Of a DNA stretch of 27,816 nucleotides, positions 1-10,700 are shown in pieces. Every line of letters starts with the position of its first letter. Position 1 is the stretch's first letter. This DNA is from Acidithiobacillus montserratensis (lineage in GTDB: Bacteria > Pseudomonadota > Gammaproteobacteria > Acidithiobacillales > Acidithiobacillaceae), in contig NZ_JABBOU010000048.1 in NCBI RefSeq assembly GCF_018853465.1, positions 1 through 27,816 on the forward strand, read 5' to 3'. A program made the translations under genes and the position numbers. The notes under the pieces are model-generated. The model was not told the origin of the DNA. It saw only the letters and a program-made list of their open reading frames with translations, and did not search any database.

Positions 1-355
1 TGGCCCGCCACAAGCCCAGAAAGGGCAAATACAGGCGGGGATGTTTGATGGCGTCGGTGAAGTATTCAAAATCCATGAATATAAAAGGTTCGCGCAAGCT
101 GGCTTCCTTGGCGTTACCCACCAGCACCACCGCCAGCCAGACTCCCAGGCCCGCCAGGGCCGCAAAAATCGGGCGCTGCACCAGCAATAAAAACATAGTA
201 AACAGTAACAGCCAAAGACCGAGATGGATCAGATAGGTCCATAGCTTGCGTCCCAGTAAGCGCGGGCGAGGATGGACCAGCGCCTCGACCGTCAGGGAAG
301 CCAGACCACCGATGCCCAGACAGCAGGGCCAGATGATTTCAGTCATGGTGCCCAT
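1..355 (-). CDS. LtaS/sulfatase-like membrane protein, N-terminal part only (gene runs off left edge)
   Basis: The reading frame is open from an ATG at 355 (second ATG at 346) to the window edge, about 118 codons. It shows an N-terminal hydrophobic segment, then three further strongly hydrophobic stretches separated by basic loops, so it is an inner-membrane protein. The segment NAKEASLREPFIFMDFEY followed by a hydrophobic helix resembles the region after the early helices of LTA-synthase-like alkaline-phosphatase-superfamily proteins, where an N(A)K...GEP(L/F)xFxD pattern is common. The catalytic sulfatase-fold domain would lie outside the window. The gene overlaps the end of the SDR gene by 8 nt (ATGACTGA) if the 346 start is used, or 17 nt with 355, so it is the last visible gene of the capsule operon. 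If the family call is right it may transfer a phospho-substituent to the polysaccharide or its lipid; that role is inference. Confidence 0.6.
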   Translation of the reverse strand, partial: MGTMTEIIWPCCLGIGGLASLTVEALVHPRPRLLGRKLWTYLIHLGLWLLLFTMFLLLVQRPIFAALAGLGVWLAVVLVGNAKEASLREPFIFMDFEYFTDAIKHPRLYLPFLGLWRA

Positions 356-1121
356 TGTAACCCATCAGGCCGACAATCCAGACGGAAATACTGGCGGGCA
401 ACACCGCCAGCCACCAGGTGCCAAAATTGAGCGGGAAGGGAAAACTGATGCGTGCCTTGTTCCGTGCCAGACCGTTGCGAATGAGCGTGGCGGCTCGCGG
501 GGGCTGCATCAGAAAGGGCTTGGGGCCGGGCATTTCCCGGCACATGGCCGAATCCACATAACCGGGCATGATGACGGTGACCCCGATGCCTTCCTTGGCC
601 AGCCAACCGCGCAGGGCTTCGCCATAGGCCTTGATGGCGGCTTTGGAAGCACAGTAGCTGGGAGTAACGGGCAGCCCGAAGTAGCCAGCCAGAGAACTCA
701 TCAGCGCGATCTGTCCGGCATGGCGCTGGCGCATGGCGGGCAGGACGGCATCCACCAGCACCCGGGTTGCCTGCAGATTGACGGCCATCAGGGCTTCAGC
801 TTCTTCCCAGACTTCGCCGGACTCATCGGGGCCGGTATTGATGTTCATCCCGGCATTAGCGATGACCAGGTCCAGAGGGCCTTCTTTTTCGCAATCCGCC
901 ACCCATGCCCGTAACGCGGCGCTGTCACGCAGATCAAAACTGCGCTGGGTGACTGTGGCCCCCTGCTGTTGAGCAGCCTCGACGATCTTGTTGAGTTTAT
1001 CCCGATTGCGGCCATGTAGATGCAGGGTTACGCCGGGTTGCGCATAAGCGGTGACGAGAGCGGCGCCAATGGCGCTGGTCGCTCCGGTAAGGAGGATGGT
1101 TTGCGGAGATCGTTGCGACAT
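339..1121 (-). CDS. SDR-family NAD(P)-dependent oxidoreductase with C-terminal hydrophobic tail (WcbP-like)
   Basis: This 260-residue short-chain dehydrogenase/reductase has the cofactor motif TGATSAIG at residues 12-19, NAG at 89-91, Ser142/143 and the catalytic pair Tyr156-x3-Lys160. The C-terminus (about 232-253) is hydrophobic and could attach the enzyme to the inner membrane, as in lipid-modifying SDRs such as 3-ketosphinganine-reductase-like enzymes. The frame stays open upstream to 1424, but the ATG at 1121 is chosen because GAGGAA lies 6-7 nt before it and the Rossmann motif begins at the normal distance. The gene therefore overlaps the KpsS-like gene by 94 nt. Its position beside a PKS and an alpha-oxoamine synthase suggests that it reduces a keto group on the lipid these two make; the substrate is not shown by the sequence. 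Confidence 0.85.
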   Translation of the reverse strand: MSQRSPQTILLTGATSAIGAALVTAYAQPGVTLHLHGRNRDKLNKIVEAAQQQGATVTQRSFDLRDSAALRAWVADCEKEGPLDLVIANAGMNINTGPDESGEVWEEAEALMAVNLQATRVLVDAVLPAMRQRHAGQIALMSSLAGYFGLPVTPSYCASKAAIKAYGEALRGWLAKEGIGVTVIMPGYVDSAMCREMPGPKPFLMQPPRAATLIRNGLARNKARISFPFPLNFGTWWLAVLPASISVWIVGLMGYNGHHD

Positions 1122-2338
1122 AAGAGTTCCTCTATGGGGGACTGTGATAATGTGAGGCGTTCGACCGCCGTATCCAGGGCTAACTGGATGCCGGTGTCGC
1201 AATAAAATCCGCCGTTGATCTGGGTCGTATGAATCAGCACCCGGCGAAACGCCGACCAGAGGTCCGGGTCGGGAGACTGTGGGGCTTGCCAGAATTCGGC
1301 CAGACTTTGCTGGCTGGTAAGGCCGGGGACATTGTACACCGGGTTGGCGAGGGTGATCACCGGCTTGCCCACCTTCAGCGCCCAGGTGCCGACGGTACTG
1401 TTGATGGTCACCACACCGGCACAATGTTCCAGAAACAGCTCAAGATTCCCGTAATCATAGTAGTGGACACGATCGGCCATGCCGAGTTTCAGGGCCAAGT
1501 TCTGCACAAATTCTTCGTAGGGTAGAATGCCGGGGTCCAAGGGATGATTTTTGACCACCAGATGCAGGCTTTTATCCGCATACTGCTGGAAAGAATCGAG
1601 GCTTTGGCGGATGAAGTCATAGGTGTCGCAAAACGCCGAATGGCAGGTAATTTGACTATCACTGTAAAGTTGCAGCGGCAGCAGAAAAAAGGGCTGCCCC
1701 CTTTCGATAAATTGATAGTTGCGCGTCAGGTCGCTGTTGAGGCGGCGGCGTACCTTGGGATAGCGCCGGACATACCAGAAATATTCGCGCACCGGATGCA
1801 CCGGGGCATGGTGGCGATAATGGCGAAAGGCGATCGGATTGAGGATATCGCCACTGTGGTAGAGCACATCATGAAGGGCGCGCATGCGGAATTTGCCCAG
1901 GAAGGGCTGACTCCCATCGGGGATGGGCACGCGCTTGACCACCTCCCGATACCAGTCCGGGTCCTTGGGAAGCTGGGAGTGGCCATTGACGCCGCCCCGT
2001 TCCAGGGTCAGCCAGTAGGGCCGCAAATAGCCCTCTTCAAACACATGCACCGTAATGCCTAGGGCCTTGGCGAGGGGATGCACAGCCAGATGCACCGGAC
2101 GCTGATCACCGAAGAGGACTATATCGGTGATCTGCTCACGGCGCAGATGCGCCTCCAGAAAGTCTGGAAGTTGTTCCAGCCGACCATGAAAACGGGTCGC
2201 CTTGCGCGGGAACCAGTACACCAGGTCGCCGCCGCAGAACTGGATTTTTTGCACCGAGTGGCCGCGCTGCAGCAGGCGATCTGCCAGCCGCGCAAAAAAC
2301 GGGCTGGCCACGCCTTGCAGGAACAGGAAATTTTTCAT
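1028..2338 (-). CDS. kpsS: KpsS-like capsular polysaccharide lipid-linker glycosyltransferase (WcbO-like)
   Basis: This 436-residue cytoplasmic protein matches the KpsS/LipB capsule family. It starts MKNFLFLQGVASPFF, with a GxxxPFF-type motif, then has FGDQRPVH at about residues 77-84 and FEEGYLRPYW at about 100-109. Later come KNHPLDP, and NSTVGTWALKVGKPVITL near residue 315, the nucleotide-sugar-binding C-terminal half. KpsS proteins of group 2 capsule systems add the first beta-Kdo to a lyso-phosphatidylglycerol acceptor; by family knowledge this one primes the lipid terminus of the polymer, although the sugar and lipid here are unknown. The start ATG shares ATGA with the KpsC-like stop codon. 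The C-terminal 30 residues are Pro/Ser/Arg-rich and lie over the start of the SDR gene, so this tail is probably poorly conserved. Confidence 0.85.
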   Translation of the reverse strand: MKNFLFLQGVASPFFARLADRLLQRGHSVQKIQFCGGDLVYWFPRKATRFHGRLEQLPDFLEAHLRREQITDIVLFGDQRPVHLAVHPLAKALGITVHVFEEGYLRPYWLTLERGGVNGHSQLPKDPDWYREVVKRVPIPDGSQPFLGKFRMRALHDVLYHSGDILNPIAFRHYRHHAPVHPVREYFWYVRRYPKVRRRLNSDLTRNYQFIERGQPFFLLPLQLYSDSQITCHSAFCDTYDFIRQSLDSFQQYADKSLHLVVKNHPLDPGILPYEEFVQNLALKLGMADRVHYYDYGNLELFLEHCAGVVTINSTVGTWALKVGKPVITLANPVYNVPGLTSQQSLAEFWQAPQSPDPDLWSAFRRVLIHTTQINGGFYCDTGIQLALDTAVERLTLSQSPIEELLCRNDLRKPSSLPERPAPLAPLSSPLMRNPA

Positions 2339-3420
2339 CGCACCCCCACCACCTGACGCAGCAGCAAGCGGAACGCCTTGCGCCAGATGGGCAGATGATA
2401 GTCGTCGCTGCCATGACGCTGGGCATGCAATGCGCTGACTGCTGCTTCAGGACTACAGAGGCGCTGTTGCCGGGGATGAATGTAGCGGGGGTAGAGAATC
2501 AATGCGGCAGCGACCAGGGCATCCAGGCTGAGCTTGCGCTGCCGCCGGGGAATGGGCTGCCGGTCTGTAGTCAGGCCCCAGCCCGCATAAAAGGGGCTGC
2601 CGTAACAGGTCACGGGAATATTGCGCAGTAATGCCTCAAAACCGGCTGCAGAGGTCATGACATGCACCTGATCGACCTGAGTCAGCAACTGATGCATGCT
2701 GACATCTTCGACCACTTCGTCACAGAACTGCTGGACCTTGGTTTCCTGAGCACCGGCTTGACGCAGCCCGGCGCGGACATCCGGGTGGGGTTTATAGACG
2801 ATATAGGCGTCGGGATGCCGTTCCCGCACCTGGCGGAGCAGGTTCAGATTACTCCGGGTAGCGGCACTGCCCAGGGCGATGCTGGCGTCACTTTCCACCT
2901 GGCCGGGCACAAGAATGACGGAGATTGGCGGAGGCATTGCCGATGCCGTGGAGGCTGGCGCGTTTGCCGGAGAGGTACGGTCTGCAGGCCGCGCTGGCCG
3001 CTGCCAGTTACCCTGCCCCACATTGTATTTGGTGAGTCCCAGGGTCACGATTTGCGCCCGCAAGGCCCGGGCCCGATCCAGCAGGGGAGCATCAAAATCA
3101 TGGGTGGCGAGGATCTGCTCCAGGTCCGAAGGCTGGCTGGCATCGTAATAAAGGCCACTGTGGTCAAAGCAGTAGGACAGTGGCGCGACCAGGTCCGCAC
3201 CCAGGCCAATGGAGCGCAGAAAGCCATCCTCCACCCGAATGACAGGATGACCCGCCGGAGCCTTCTGCGTGCCCCAGAGCAGCAGGGTCGCCCCCGCCGG
3301 AGCCTGATGTACATAACGGATAAAATGCAGGCGACTTTCCGGTAGAAACGCCCGCAACGGCCTCTGTTTCCAGGATGAAAATCCGAGGGCATATAACTCG
3401 GCGGGCATTTTTTCTGACAC
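2335..3420 (-). CDS. kpsC: KpsC-like capsular polysaccharide protein, single-module form (WcbA/KpsC family)
   Basis: This 361-residue protein carries the KpsC hallmarks once only: RVEDGFLRS at residues 62-70, then SYCFDHSGLYYDAS with DLE at about 82-101, YKPHPDV at 209-215, a T-S-A-A-G-FEALL nucleotide-sugar segment at about 256-266, and YAGWGLT at 278-284. Canonical KpsC is about 650-700 residues with two such beta-Kdo transferase modules; only one is present here, and the next gene is the KpsS-like one. A Pro/Ala-rich linker (about 141-166) divides the two lobes. The start is GTG at 3420, 21 nt after the preceding stop, with AGGAG overlapping that stop; an ATG four codons in (3408) is the alternative. 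It probably extends the lipid-linked saccharide primer. Confidence 0.83.
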   Translation of the reverse strand: MSEKMPAELYALGFSSWKQRPLRAFLPESRLHFIRYVHQAPAGATLLLWGTQKAPAGHPVIRVEDGFLRSIGLGADLVAPLSYCFDHSGLYYDASQPSDLEQILATHDFDAPLLDRARALRAQIVTLGLTKYNVGQGNWQRPARPADRTSPANAPASTASAMPPPISVILVPGQVESDASIALGSAATRSNLNLLRQVRERHPDAYIVYKPHPDVRAGLRQAGAQETKVQQFCDEVVEDVSMHQLLTQVDQVHVMTSAAGFEALLRNIPVTCYGSPFYAGWGLTTDRQPIPRRQRKLSLDALVAAALILYPRYIHPRQQRLCSPEAAVSALHAQRHGSDDYHLPIWRKAFRLLLRQVVGVR

Positions 3421-3441
3421 AACACTGATAGGCTGGTTCTC

Positions 3442-4767
3442 CTAGGAAATATGGGTTTTCAGGGTGTTCAGGCTGTAGTGCAGTTCTTCAGGCGTATGTT
3501 CGACGTTCAGAAAAAAGCGTAGACGCGCCTGCTTTTCCGGAACCGCCGGGTAGAGGATGGGCTGCACATGTACTCCCTGCTCCAGCAGGGCGGCAGACAA
3601 GCGCACCGCCTGCAGGGAACTGCCGACAATCAAGGGAGTGATGGCGTAGCCGCAACTCAGCCCGGTATCCATCTGCAGTTGCCGGGCGGCTTCCAGAAAA
3701 TAGCGACCCCGTTCTTGCAAAGTGCTGACCCGCTCCGGTTCCTGTTGGAGGATATTCAGTGCGGCAAGGGCGGCGGCGGCCAGGGGCGGGGCCAGACCCA
3801 CGCTGTAGAGAAAACCCGGCGCCAGATAGCGGAGATTGTCAATCAGGGCCTGTTCCCCGGCGATATATCCCCCACAGGAAGCCAGGGTTTTGCTCAGGGT
3901 ACCCATCCAGATATCGACTTCGTGGGGATCGACATGAAAATGCTCGGCAATCCCCCGGCCTCTAGCCCCCATCACCCCGAAGGAATGGGCTTCATCCACC
4001 ATCAGCCAGACCTGATGCTGTTTTTTAAGGGCGATGAGCCGGGGCAGGTCGGGAAAATCACCATCCATGCTGTACATGCCTTCCACCACAATGAGGACCC
4101 GTTCGGCCTGACGGCGCTGCTGGCGCAGCAGGGTATCCAGGGCCGCCAGATCATTGTGAGGAAAGCTCAGGCGCCGGGCGCCGGACAACAGGGCACCCTG
4201 GACAATGCTGTTGTGGGCATATTCATCATGCACAATCAGATCTCGGGGACCGAGCAGATGCCCGATACAGGTCACATTGGTAGCATGGCCGCTGACCAGG
4301 GTCAGGGCATCGTCCACCCCGTAAAAATCGGCCAGCGCCTCTTCCAGTTGGCGATGCAGGGGTCGTTCACCGGCGACAATCCGGCTGGCGGATACGGAGC
4401 TGCCATATTGGCTGATGGCCGCCTGCGCGGCGGCATTGACAGCGGGGTGGCCGGATAGCCCCAGGTAATTGTAACTGCCAAAATTGATGACCGGGCGACC
4501 GGCGATGCTGCTGTGGGCCCCGGCAGTCCCTTCATGCACATGGAAAAAGGGGCTGGTGACGCCGAAGCGCTCCGCGCCTTCGCGCATAAGATGGACTTGT
4601 TGATAGCCGGGCTGGCGGTCAAAGCGGGTGAAGGCTTCGGGAATGTCGTCCTGGCGTCCTGCTTCCGCAACGCGGGGGGAGGCGTCATGGATATTCTGCA
4701 GACGCTGTTCCAGACCTTTCTGGATGAGCTTTTCCTTGAGCTGGCTCGCAAAACTGCTTTTGGTCAT
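3442..4767 (-). CDS. PLP-dependent alpha-oxoamine synthase, AONS/SPT-like (WcbT-like)
   Basis: This 441-residue fold-type I PLP enzyme of the alpha-oxoamine synthase family condenses an acyl thioester with an amino acid, with loss of CO2. Visible motifs are FGSYNYLGLS (96-105), HDEYAHNS (180-187), VEGMYSMDGD (228-237), VDEAHSFG (257-264, with PLP-binding Asp258 and His261) and GTLSKTLASCGGY (289-301) with the Schiff-base Lys293. It has about 50 extra N-terminal residues compared with biotin-pathway BioF, as seen in stand-alone SPT/LqsA-like members. No biotin genes are nearby. It sits 9 nt downstream of a PKS that ends in an ACP with no thioesterase, so it is likely to off-load the acyl chain from that ACP as a beta-amino ketone, as AOS-type enzymes do in fumonisin-like pathways. 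The amino acid used cannot be read from the sequence. Confidence 0.88.
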   Translation of the reverse strand: MTKSSFASQLKEKLIQKGLEQRLQNIHDASPRVAEAGRQDDIPEAFTRFDRQPGYQQVHLMREGAERFGVTSPFFHVHEGTAGAHSSIAGRPVINFGSYNYLGLSGHPAVNAAAQAAISQYGSSVSASRIVAGERPLHRQLEEALADFYGVDDALTLVSGHATNVTCIGHLLGPRDLIVHDEYAHNSIVQGALLSGARRLSFPHNDLAALDTLLRQQRRQAERVLIVVEGMYSMDGDFPDLPRLIALKKQHQVWLMVDEAHSFGVMGARGRGIAEHFHVDPHEVDIWMGTLSKTLASCGGYIAGEQALIDNLRYLAPGFLYSVGLAPPLAAAALAALNILQQEPERVSTLQERGRYFLEAARQLQMDTGLSCGYAITPLIVGSSLQAVRLSAALLEQGVHVQPILYPAVPEKQARLRFFLNVEHTPEELHYSLNTLKTHIS

Positions 4768-4776
4768 ATACTGATC

Positions 4777-7700
4777 TCAGGCGACGCCATGTTGGGCTTC
4801 CAGTTGGGCGCGGGCGGCGGCATCACCCTCCTGGCCCTCGGCTTCTGCACCTTCCTTGCCCAGAGATTGCAGCAAACGGCGGGCCAGGCGCAAGGGGGTG
4901 GGGCCTTCACTGAGCAAAAAAGCGGGTAATTTGATGCCAATACGCTCTTCCAGGGCCAGGGCCAGTTCGACCCCCATGAGGGAATCCAGACCCAGTTGGC
5001 TGAGGCTTTGATCCGGCAGTACCTTGTCGAGGGGCAGGCGGAGAATCTGGGCGACTTCCCGGCGGACACTCTCTACCAGCAGCTGTTCGGCCTCTGCGGG
5101 CGGCAGAGATTGTAATTGCTGGCGCAGATCATCTTCGCTCCGCTCATTGTCACCCTTGGCTGCGGGCATGACCGCGCTGAAACGCGGTGCTGCGGCGATG
5201 GGCAGAAAACGCTGCAAAGCGCGCCAGTCCAGGTCTGCCACCACCCAGCCGTCAGCATCGCTGCGCAACAATCTTTCGAGCACATCCAGGGCCGTGGCGG
5301 CGCTGAGTGCCGCACCACCAAGGCGCTGCTGGAGGAGATCCCGGGTTTTTTCATGGCGGGTGAGATAACCGGCATCACCGATAGCCCCCCAGAGAATGGC
5401 CAGAGCCGGCAAACCCTGCTGCCGCCGCCATTGGGCAAAGGCCTCAAGCCAGGTGTTGGCGGCCACGTAATGGGCCTGCCCCGGATTGCCCAGCAGGGTG
5501 GTGATGGAGGAGTAGAGCACGAAAAAGTCCAGCGCCATGCCCTCTACGGCCTGATGGAGATTCCAGGCCCCCGCCACCTTGGGCTGAATGACCCGATCCA
5601 TCTGTTCCTCGCTGAGGTTCTGCGCCAGCCCGTCCTCGATGACGGCTGCGGCATGAATGATCCCGCGCAGGGGACCGACTTCGCGGGTGATCCGCTGCAC
5701 CAGGTCTTGCACCTGCCGGGCATCGCGCACATCACAGGACCAGGCATGAATATGCACGCCCTGCCCCTGGAGTCGGGCGATGATCTCTGCGCTGGCTGCG
5801 TCAGCCTGACCACTGCGGCTGATCAGCACCAGATTTCTGGCTCCCCGCTCGGCCAGGCGGCAGGCGCTGGCAAAGCCAAAACCGGCAAGCCCCCCGGTGA
5901 CCAGATACACGCCCTCTGCGCTGAGCTGCAAGCGCGGCGGGGTTTCCGGCACCGGAGCAGCGGGCAGGTAGGGTGTCGACATTTGCATGACCACTTTGCC
6001 GATTTGCCGGGCCTGCTGCATGTGCCGGAAGGCGTCCACCACCCGGGCGGCCGGAAAAGTGGTGGCAGGCAGGGAATAAAATACACCGTCTTGGAATAGC
6101 GCCATGATTTCCGCAAACAACTGCCGGGTCAGAGCAGGGCGTCCCTTGAGCAGTTGATCGGCATCAATCCCAAAATAGCTGAGGTTATTGCGGAATGGTC
6201 GCAGACCGATGCGATTGTTTTCGTAAAAATCGCGTTTACCCAGTTCCAGAAAACGGCCAAAGGGTTTGAGAATCTGGAGATTGCGCAACACCGCTTCGCC
6301 GTAAAGACTGTTCAGGAGCACATCAACCCCTGTCCCATCCGTATCACGGAGGATTTCTTCGGCAAAATCCAGTTGCCGGGAGTCATAAATATGGCGGATT
6401 CCCAATAGCCGCAGAAAATCACGTTTTTGCGGCGATCCCGCCGTGGCATATATGTCCGCACCCAGATGACGGGCGATTTGAATGGCGGCAATACCGACGC
6501 CGCCAGCCGCGCCATGGATCAGGACTTTTTCCCCGGGTTGCAACTGCGCCAGGGTGTGCAGGGCATACCAGGCGGTCAGGAATACCGTGGGAATCGTTGC
6601 GGCGGCAGCCATGGACAAACCATCGGGAATGGCCGTCACCGCATTCTCCGGGGTGAGGATACGGCTGCTGAAACTGGCGGGGGCAAAACCCATCACCGGG
6701 TCTCCGGTCCGCCAGCGGGTCACGGCGGCCCCGACACGGCGCACCCGGCCCGCAAATTCGAGCCCCAGACTCGGCCCGGAAAAGCCATTTTCCAGGGCCT
6801 CGTCCGCCAGCAATCCCAATGCATACATCACGTCACGAAAGTTCAGACCGGCACTTTCGACCTGGACTTCCACATCGTGCTCTTGAGGAGCCTCTTCGGT
6901 AATATGTACCCAGTGCAAATGCCGCAACTGGCCGGGTGCCGAAAACTCCAGACGGCGGATGTCTTCCTGATCTGTACTTGCAGACGTGGCTGAACGCGGT
7001 GCTGCGCCTTCCTGCACCCGGGGGGTGAAGCGGCCACCGGCAAGATCAAATACCCATTCGCTTTCCGGGCCGGGATCGAGGATTTCCTCGACGGCGGCGC
7101 TGACGGCGGCGGGCATATTGGCGAGACCACGGGGAGCATCCTCCAGGGCCTGGTCGTGCCCCAGGGTCAGAATCCGTAACGGCAACTCCGGCCATTCATT
7201 TTGCAGACTGCGGGCAAAACCGCTGAGGCCGGCATCTTCCAGATGCTTCGCCATACCCATCAGGAACAGGGGGGGTATGTCTTGCTGCTGCATGCACCAG
7301 AGGCCTAGTTGCCGCAGACGGGCACAACCCTGGAGGAGAAGCCCGGCTCTACTTGCGGCGGGGCTTGCATCACTCTCTCCGGCAATCGCTGAAGCTGCTT
7401 CGGCAGGTACTGGATACCCCGGTTCAGGCAGGAGGATGATCCCGGCAATGGGCATCTGCTTGGCAGCGGGTAGATATTCCGCCGGATCTGCGCAGGTTTC
7501 CGGCAGGGGCATCTCCAGGTAACGCCCGCCCCGGTCCGCCAGCGCGGCTTTCAGCACTTCGGCCCCGGCCAGCGCTGCGGGACTGCCGCAAATATACCAA
7601 GTGCCTTTGGTTGCGGAAGCCGGGAACGCGGACTCTGCATGCTGTTCTGGCTGCTGGTCTGGCTGATCTTCCGGCTCTTCCGATTTTTTTTGCAAACACA

Positions 7701-10700
7701 GACAGTAGCTGCCAGCTGGCTGTTCTGCCTGCAACGGTCCCAAATCCGCCAATGACTGTGCTTTGAACCAGTGTTGCAGTGACTGCCGCCCCGGTAGTCC
7801 TGCGCATTCCGCATCCATGGCGGTCCACCAGGATTCAGGCTCCACGCCCTGCATCAGCATGATTCCGCCGGGCAGCAGGCACTGTTGTGCATACTCCAGC
7901 ATCTCCCACTGCCGGGCCTGCGTTTCTCCATCCAGACGCAACCAGAGCAGATGCACCGTTGGCGCGGGGGCGTCACCAATGGAAACCACCTGCCAGGGCT
8001 TGTCATCCTGAAGCTCCGCATGTCCGGACCAGGAGGCTTGCCAGAGGGTTATCCGGGGATCTTTTCCATACTGCCCAGCCCAGATGGGCAAGGCCTCGAC
8101 AGCACTACTGCCCATTTCCATGATGTCCAGGGTTTGTGCGGCGGGAAGGGTTTCCAGCCATTGCGCAATGTGTTGTTGCAAAACCTGGATCACTCCCGGA
8201 CTCAAGGTCGCCATGAGGGGCGGATAGAGGCTGTCCGCCAGCCTGCCGGGGGTCTTTTCGCCAGCATCACCCAAGCCATAACGCCCTAATGCCAGGGTCA
8301 AGGGGAAAAATTCCGGATAATCCTGCAAGAGCATTTGCCAGATGTCGGCGGCGGCTATTTCGGCGCTGCCCTGCCCTGCCGACTCTTCGCCATAGGCCTG
8401 CAACAGGCTATGGGCGAGCGGTGAATATTCTTCGACATAGCGCTGCCTCCCTCCCTGAGCGACAGACCAGACAGCAAGCGCATCACCCAGCGCTGCAGCA
8501 TCCAGGGCCAGGAGATGCGCGCGTTTTTCCGGGCGCGGTGCCGGACGCAACACCGTCTGCACATAACGGAGCTTTTCACTTTCGGGTTTCTGCAGTCGCA
8601 CCCGGCGCAGGCGCAATTCATCGCAGCGGGCCAGCAGTTGACCGCTGGCATCAACAAAGCAGAGCCTGGCCAGCAGGGATTGGGGCGAATGGCGCAGGAC
8701 ATCGACCTGCACCAGGATTTTCGGGGGTATGTGGCGATACACCGTCAGAGCGCCAAAGCGGACCGGCACATAGGCCCAGCCAGCGTGGCCCTGAACTTGC
8801 TGATCTTTCGCCAGAAAATCCACAAACAGTTGCATGGCACCATCCAGCAGGGCCGGATGCAGCACATAGTCCCCGGTATCGGCAACGTCCGTGCTGAGTT
8901 CCAGGCGCGCAGTGATCCTTGCGGGTGTCAGCCAGCCCTGCACTACCGTCTGAAAAACCGGACCGTAGTGCAAACCGGCGGCACGACAGCGTTGATAATG
9001 AATCTCCCGGCTGAAGTCAGGGGCCGAATCATTGATTTCCGGCTGACTGGAAGCCGGGGCCACACCTGACTCCCGAACGGCGGAACTGCCTTTCCGTACC
9101 CGTCCCTTGGCATGTAGGGTCCAGGTTTCCTGGAGCAGATTCCGGGAAGATATGCGGAAGTTACCCTGGACATCACAATGCACGCGCAGCATTTTGCTAT
9201 CCTGACCTTCGAGCAGCAGGGGCTGCAAAATGTCCAGTTCTTCCAGCACCCAGACCGGGTGCGTTGCACTGGCGTCAAAGTGTGCCCTGGCAGCGGCCAG
9301 CGCCAACTCCACATAACCCGCGCCGGGGAATACCACACCCTCCCCGACCTGATGATCCGCCAGAAAAGGCAGTAAGGCGGTATCCAGACGCTGTTCCCAT
9401 TCTCCGGGATGTCCTGCCAGGGAATGCCCGAGCAGGGGATGGACGGCGTATTGCTGGAGTATCCGCGCTGATTCCGTGGTCTGGTCGTGCCAATAACTTT
9501 CCCGCTCCCAGGGATAGTGGGGCAAATCCACAGGCTGGGGAACCACTGGGAAATAGCGCTTCCAGTCGGGTGTCAAGCCTGCCAAGCACAAGGATTCTAC
9601 CGCCTGAAAAACTGCCCGGGGATTGTCTTCCTGACGGCGCAGGGTCGGGATCACCCGTCCTCCTTTGCCATGGGCGTTGATGGCTTCCTGCAAGTATCCG
9701 CGCAGCACCGGATGTCCACCCAGTTCCACAAAAATGTTCCAGTCTTCCAGCAAGGTGGCGGCAGCCTGCTGAAAGCGCACGGGTTGGCGAATATTCTGCC
9801 ACCAGTAGTCGGCATCCAATTTTTCGCCATCCAGCAATGTGCCGGTGACGGCCGAAATAAAGGGGATGCTGCCTGATGCCGGGCGCAGATCCTCCAGAAC
9901 CGTCAGCAGTTCATCGCGCAGCGGGTCCATCTGCGGGCTGTGGAAGGGATAATCCACATCCAGGCGCTTGTAGCCGGTGCCTTGGGCACGCAGGTGTTTC
10001 TCGACCAGACCGAGAGCCGCGCTGCTGCCGACCAGGGTGGCGCCACGCGGACTGTTCCAGGCGGCAATGGCTACTGCATCCTGCAAGCCCCAGTCCGGCA
10101 ATTGCTGTACCAGAATATCGGCAGCAGCGGCCACTGCCGTCATCTGCCCCTGCCCCCGGGAATGTCCCTGCAAACGGCTGCGCTCATAAATCACCCGCAC
10201 CGCTTGGGCCATGCTCAAGGCCCCGCAAGCCCAGGCTGCCGCCACTTCCCCCACGCTATGCCCGGCTACCGCTGCCGGGATAATACCCTGCGCCTGCAGC
10301 AGGGCGGTTATTCCCACCTGCAGGGCAAAGAGGGCGGGCTGCGCCTGCTCGGTAGCCGCATAACGATCTTCACCCAGCTGACCCGCCAGCTCTGCCTGCA
10401 AGCTGTATCCGGCCAGGGGCTGGAAATACTGGTCGATTTCCGCGAGGCTGGCCGCAAATACCGGATCCGCGCACAAAGCCCGCCCCATGCCCGACCACTG
10501 ACTGCCATTGCCGGAATAGACGAAAACCGGTCCTTGCGGGTGTTCGAGCGCCATCGCCGTGGACACTGCTGCCCCCTGCTCTGCGCCAAAGGTGCGCAGG
10601 GGAGCAAGCATGTCCGGACCGGGTTGCAGCCAGAATAACGCCCGGTGGGGCAAGCGTTCCCGGCGGAAATTGGCCTGGTAGAGAGCGGCGTAAGTATTCT

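Noticed and set aside
339..1424. Long 361-residue reading of the SDR gene
   Set aside because: The first about 100 residues overlap conserved KpsS-like coding sequence and look unrelated to SDRs; ATG 1121 has a Shine-Dalgarno and the normal distance to the Rossmann motif.
3442..4767. AONS-like gene as biotin-pathway bioF
   Set aside because: No other biotin genes are present; the N-terminal extension and position behind a PKS in a capsule operon favour a chain-releasing oxoamine synthase.
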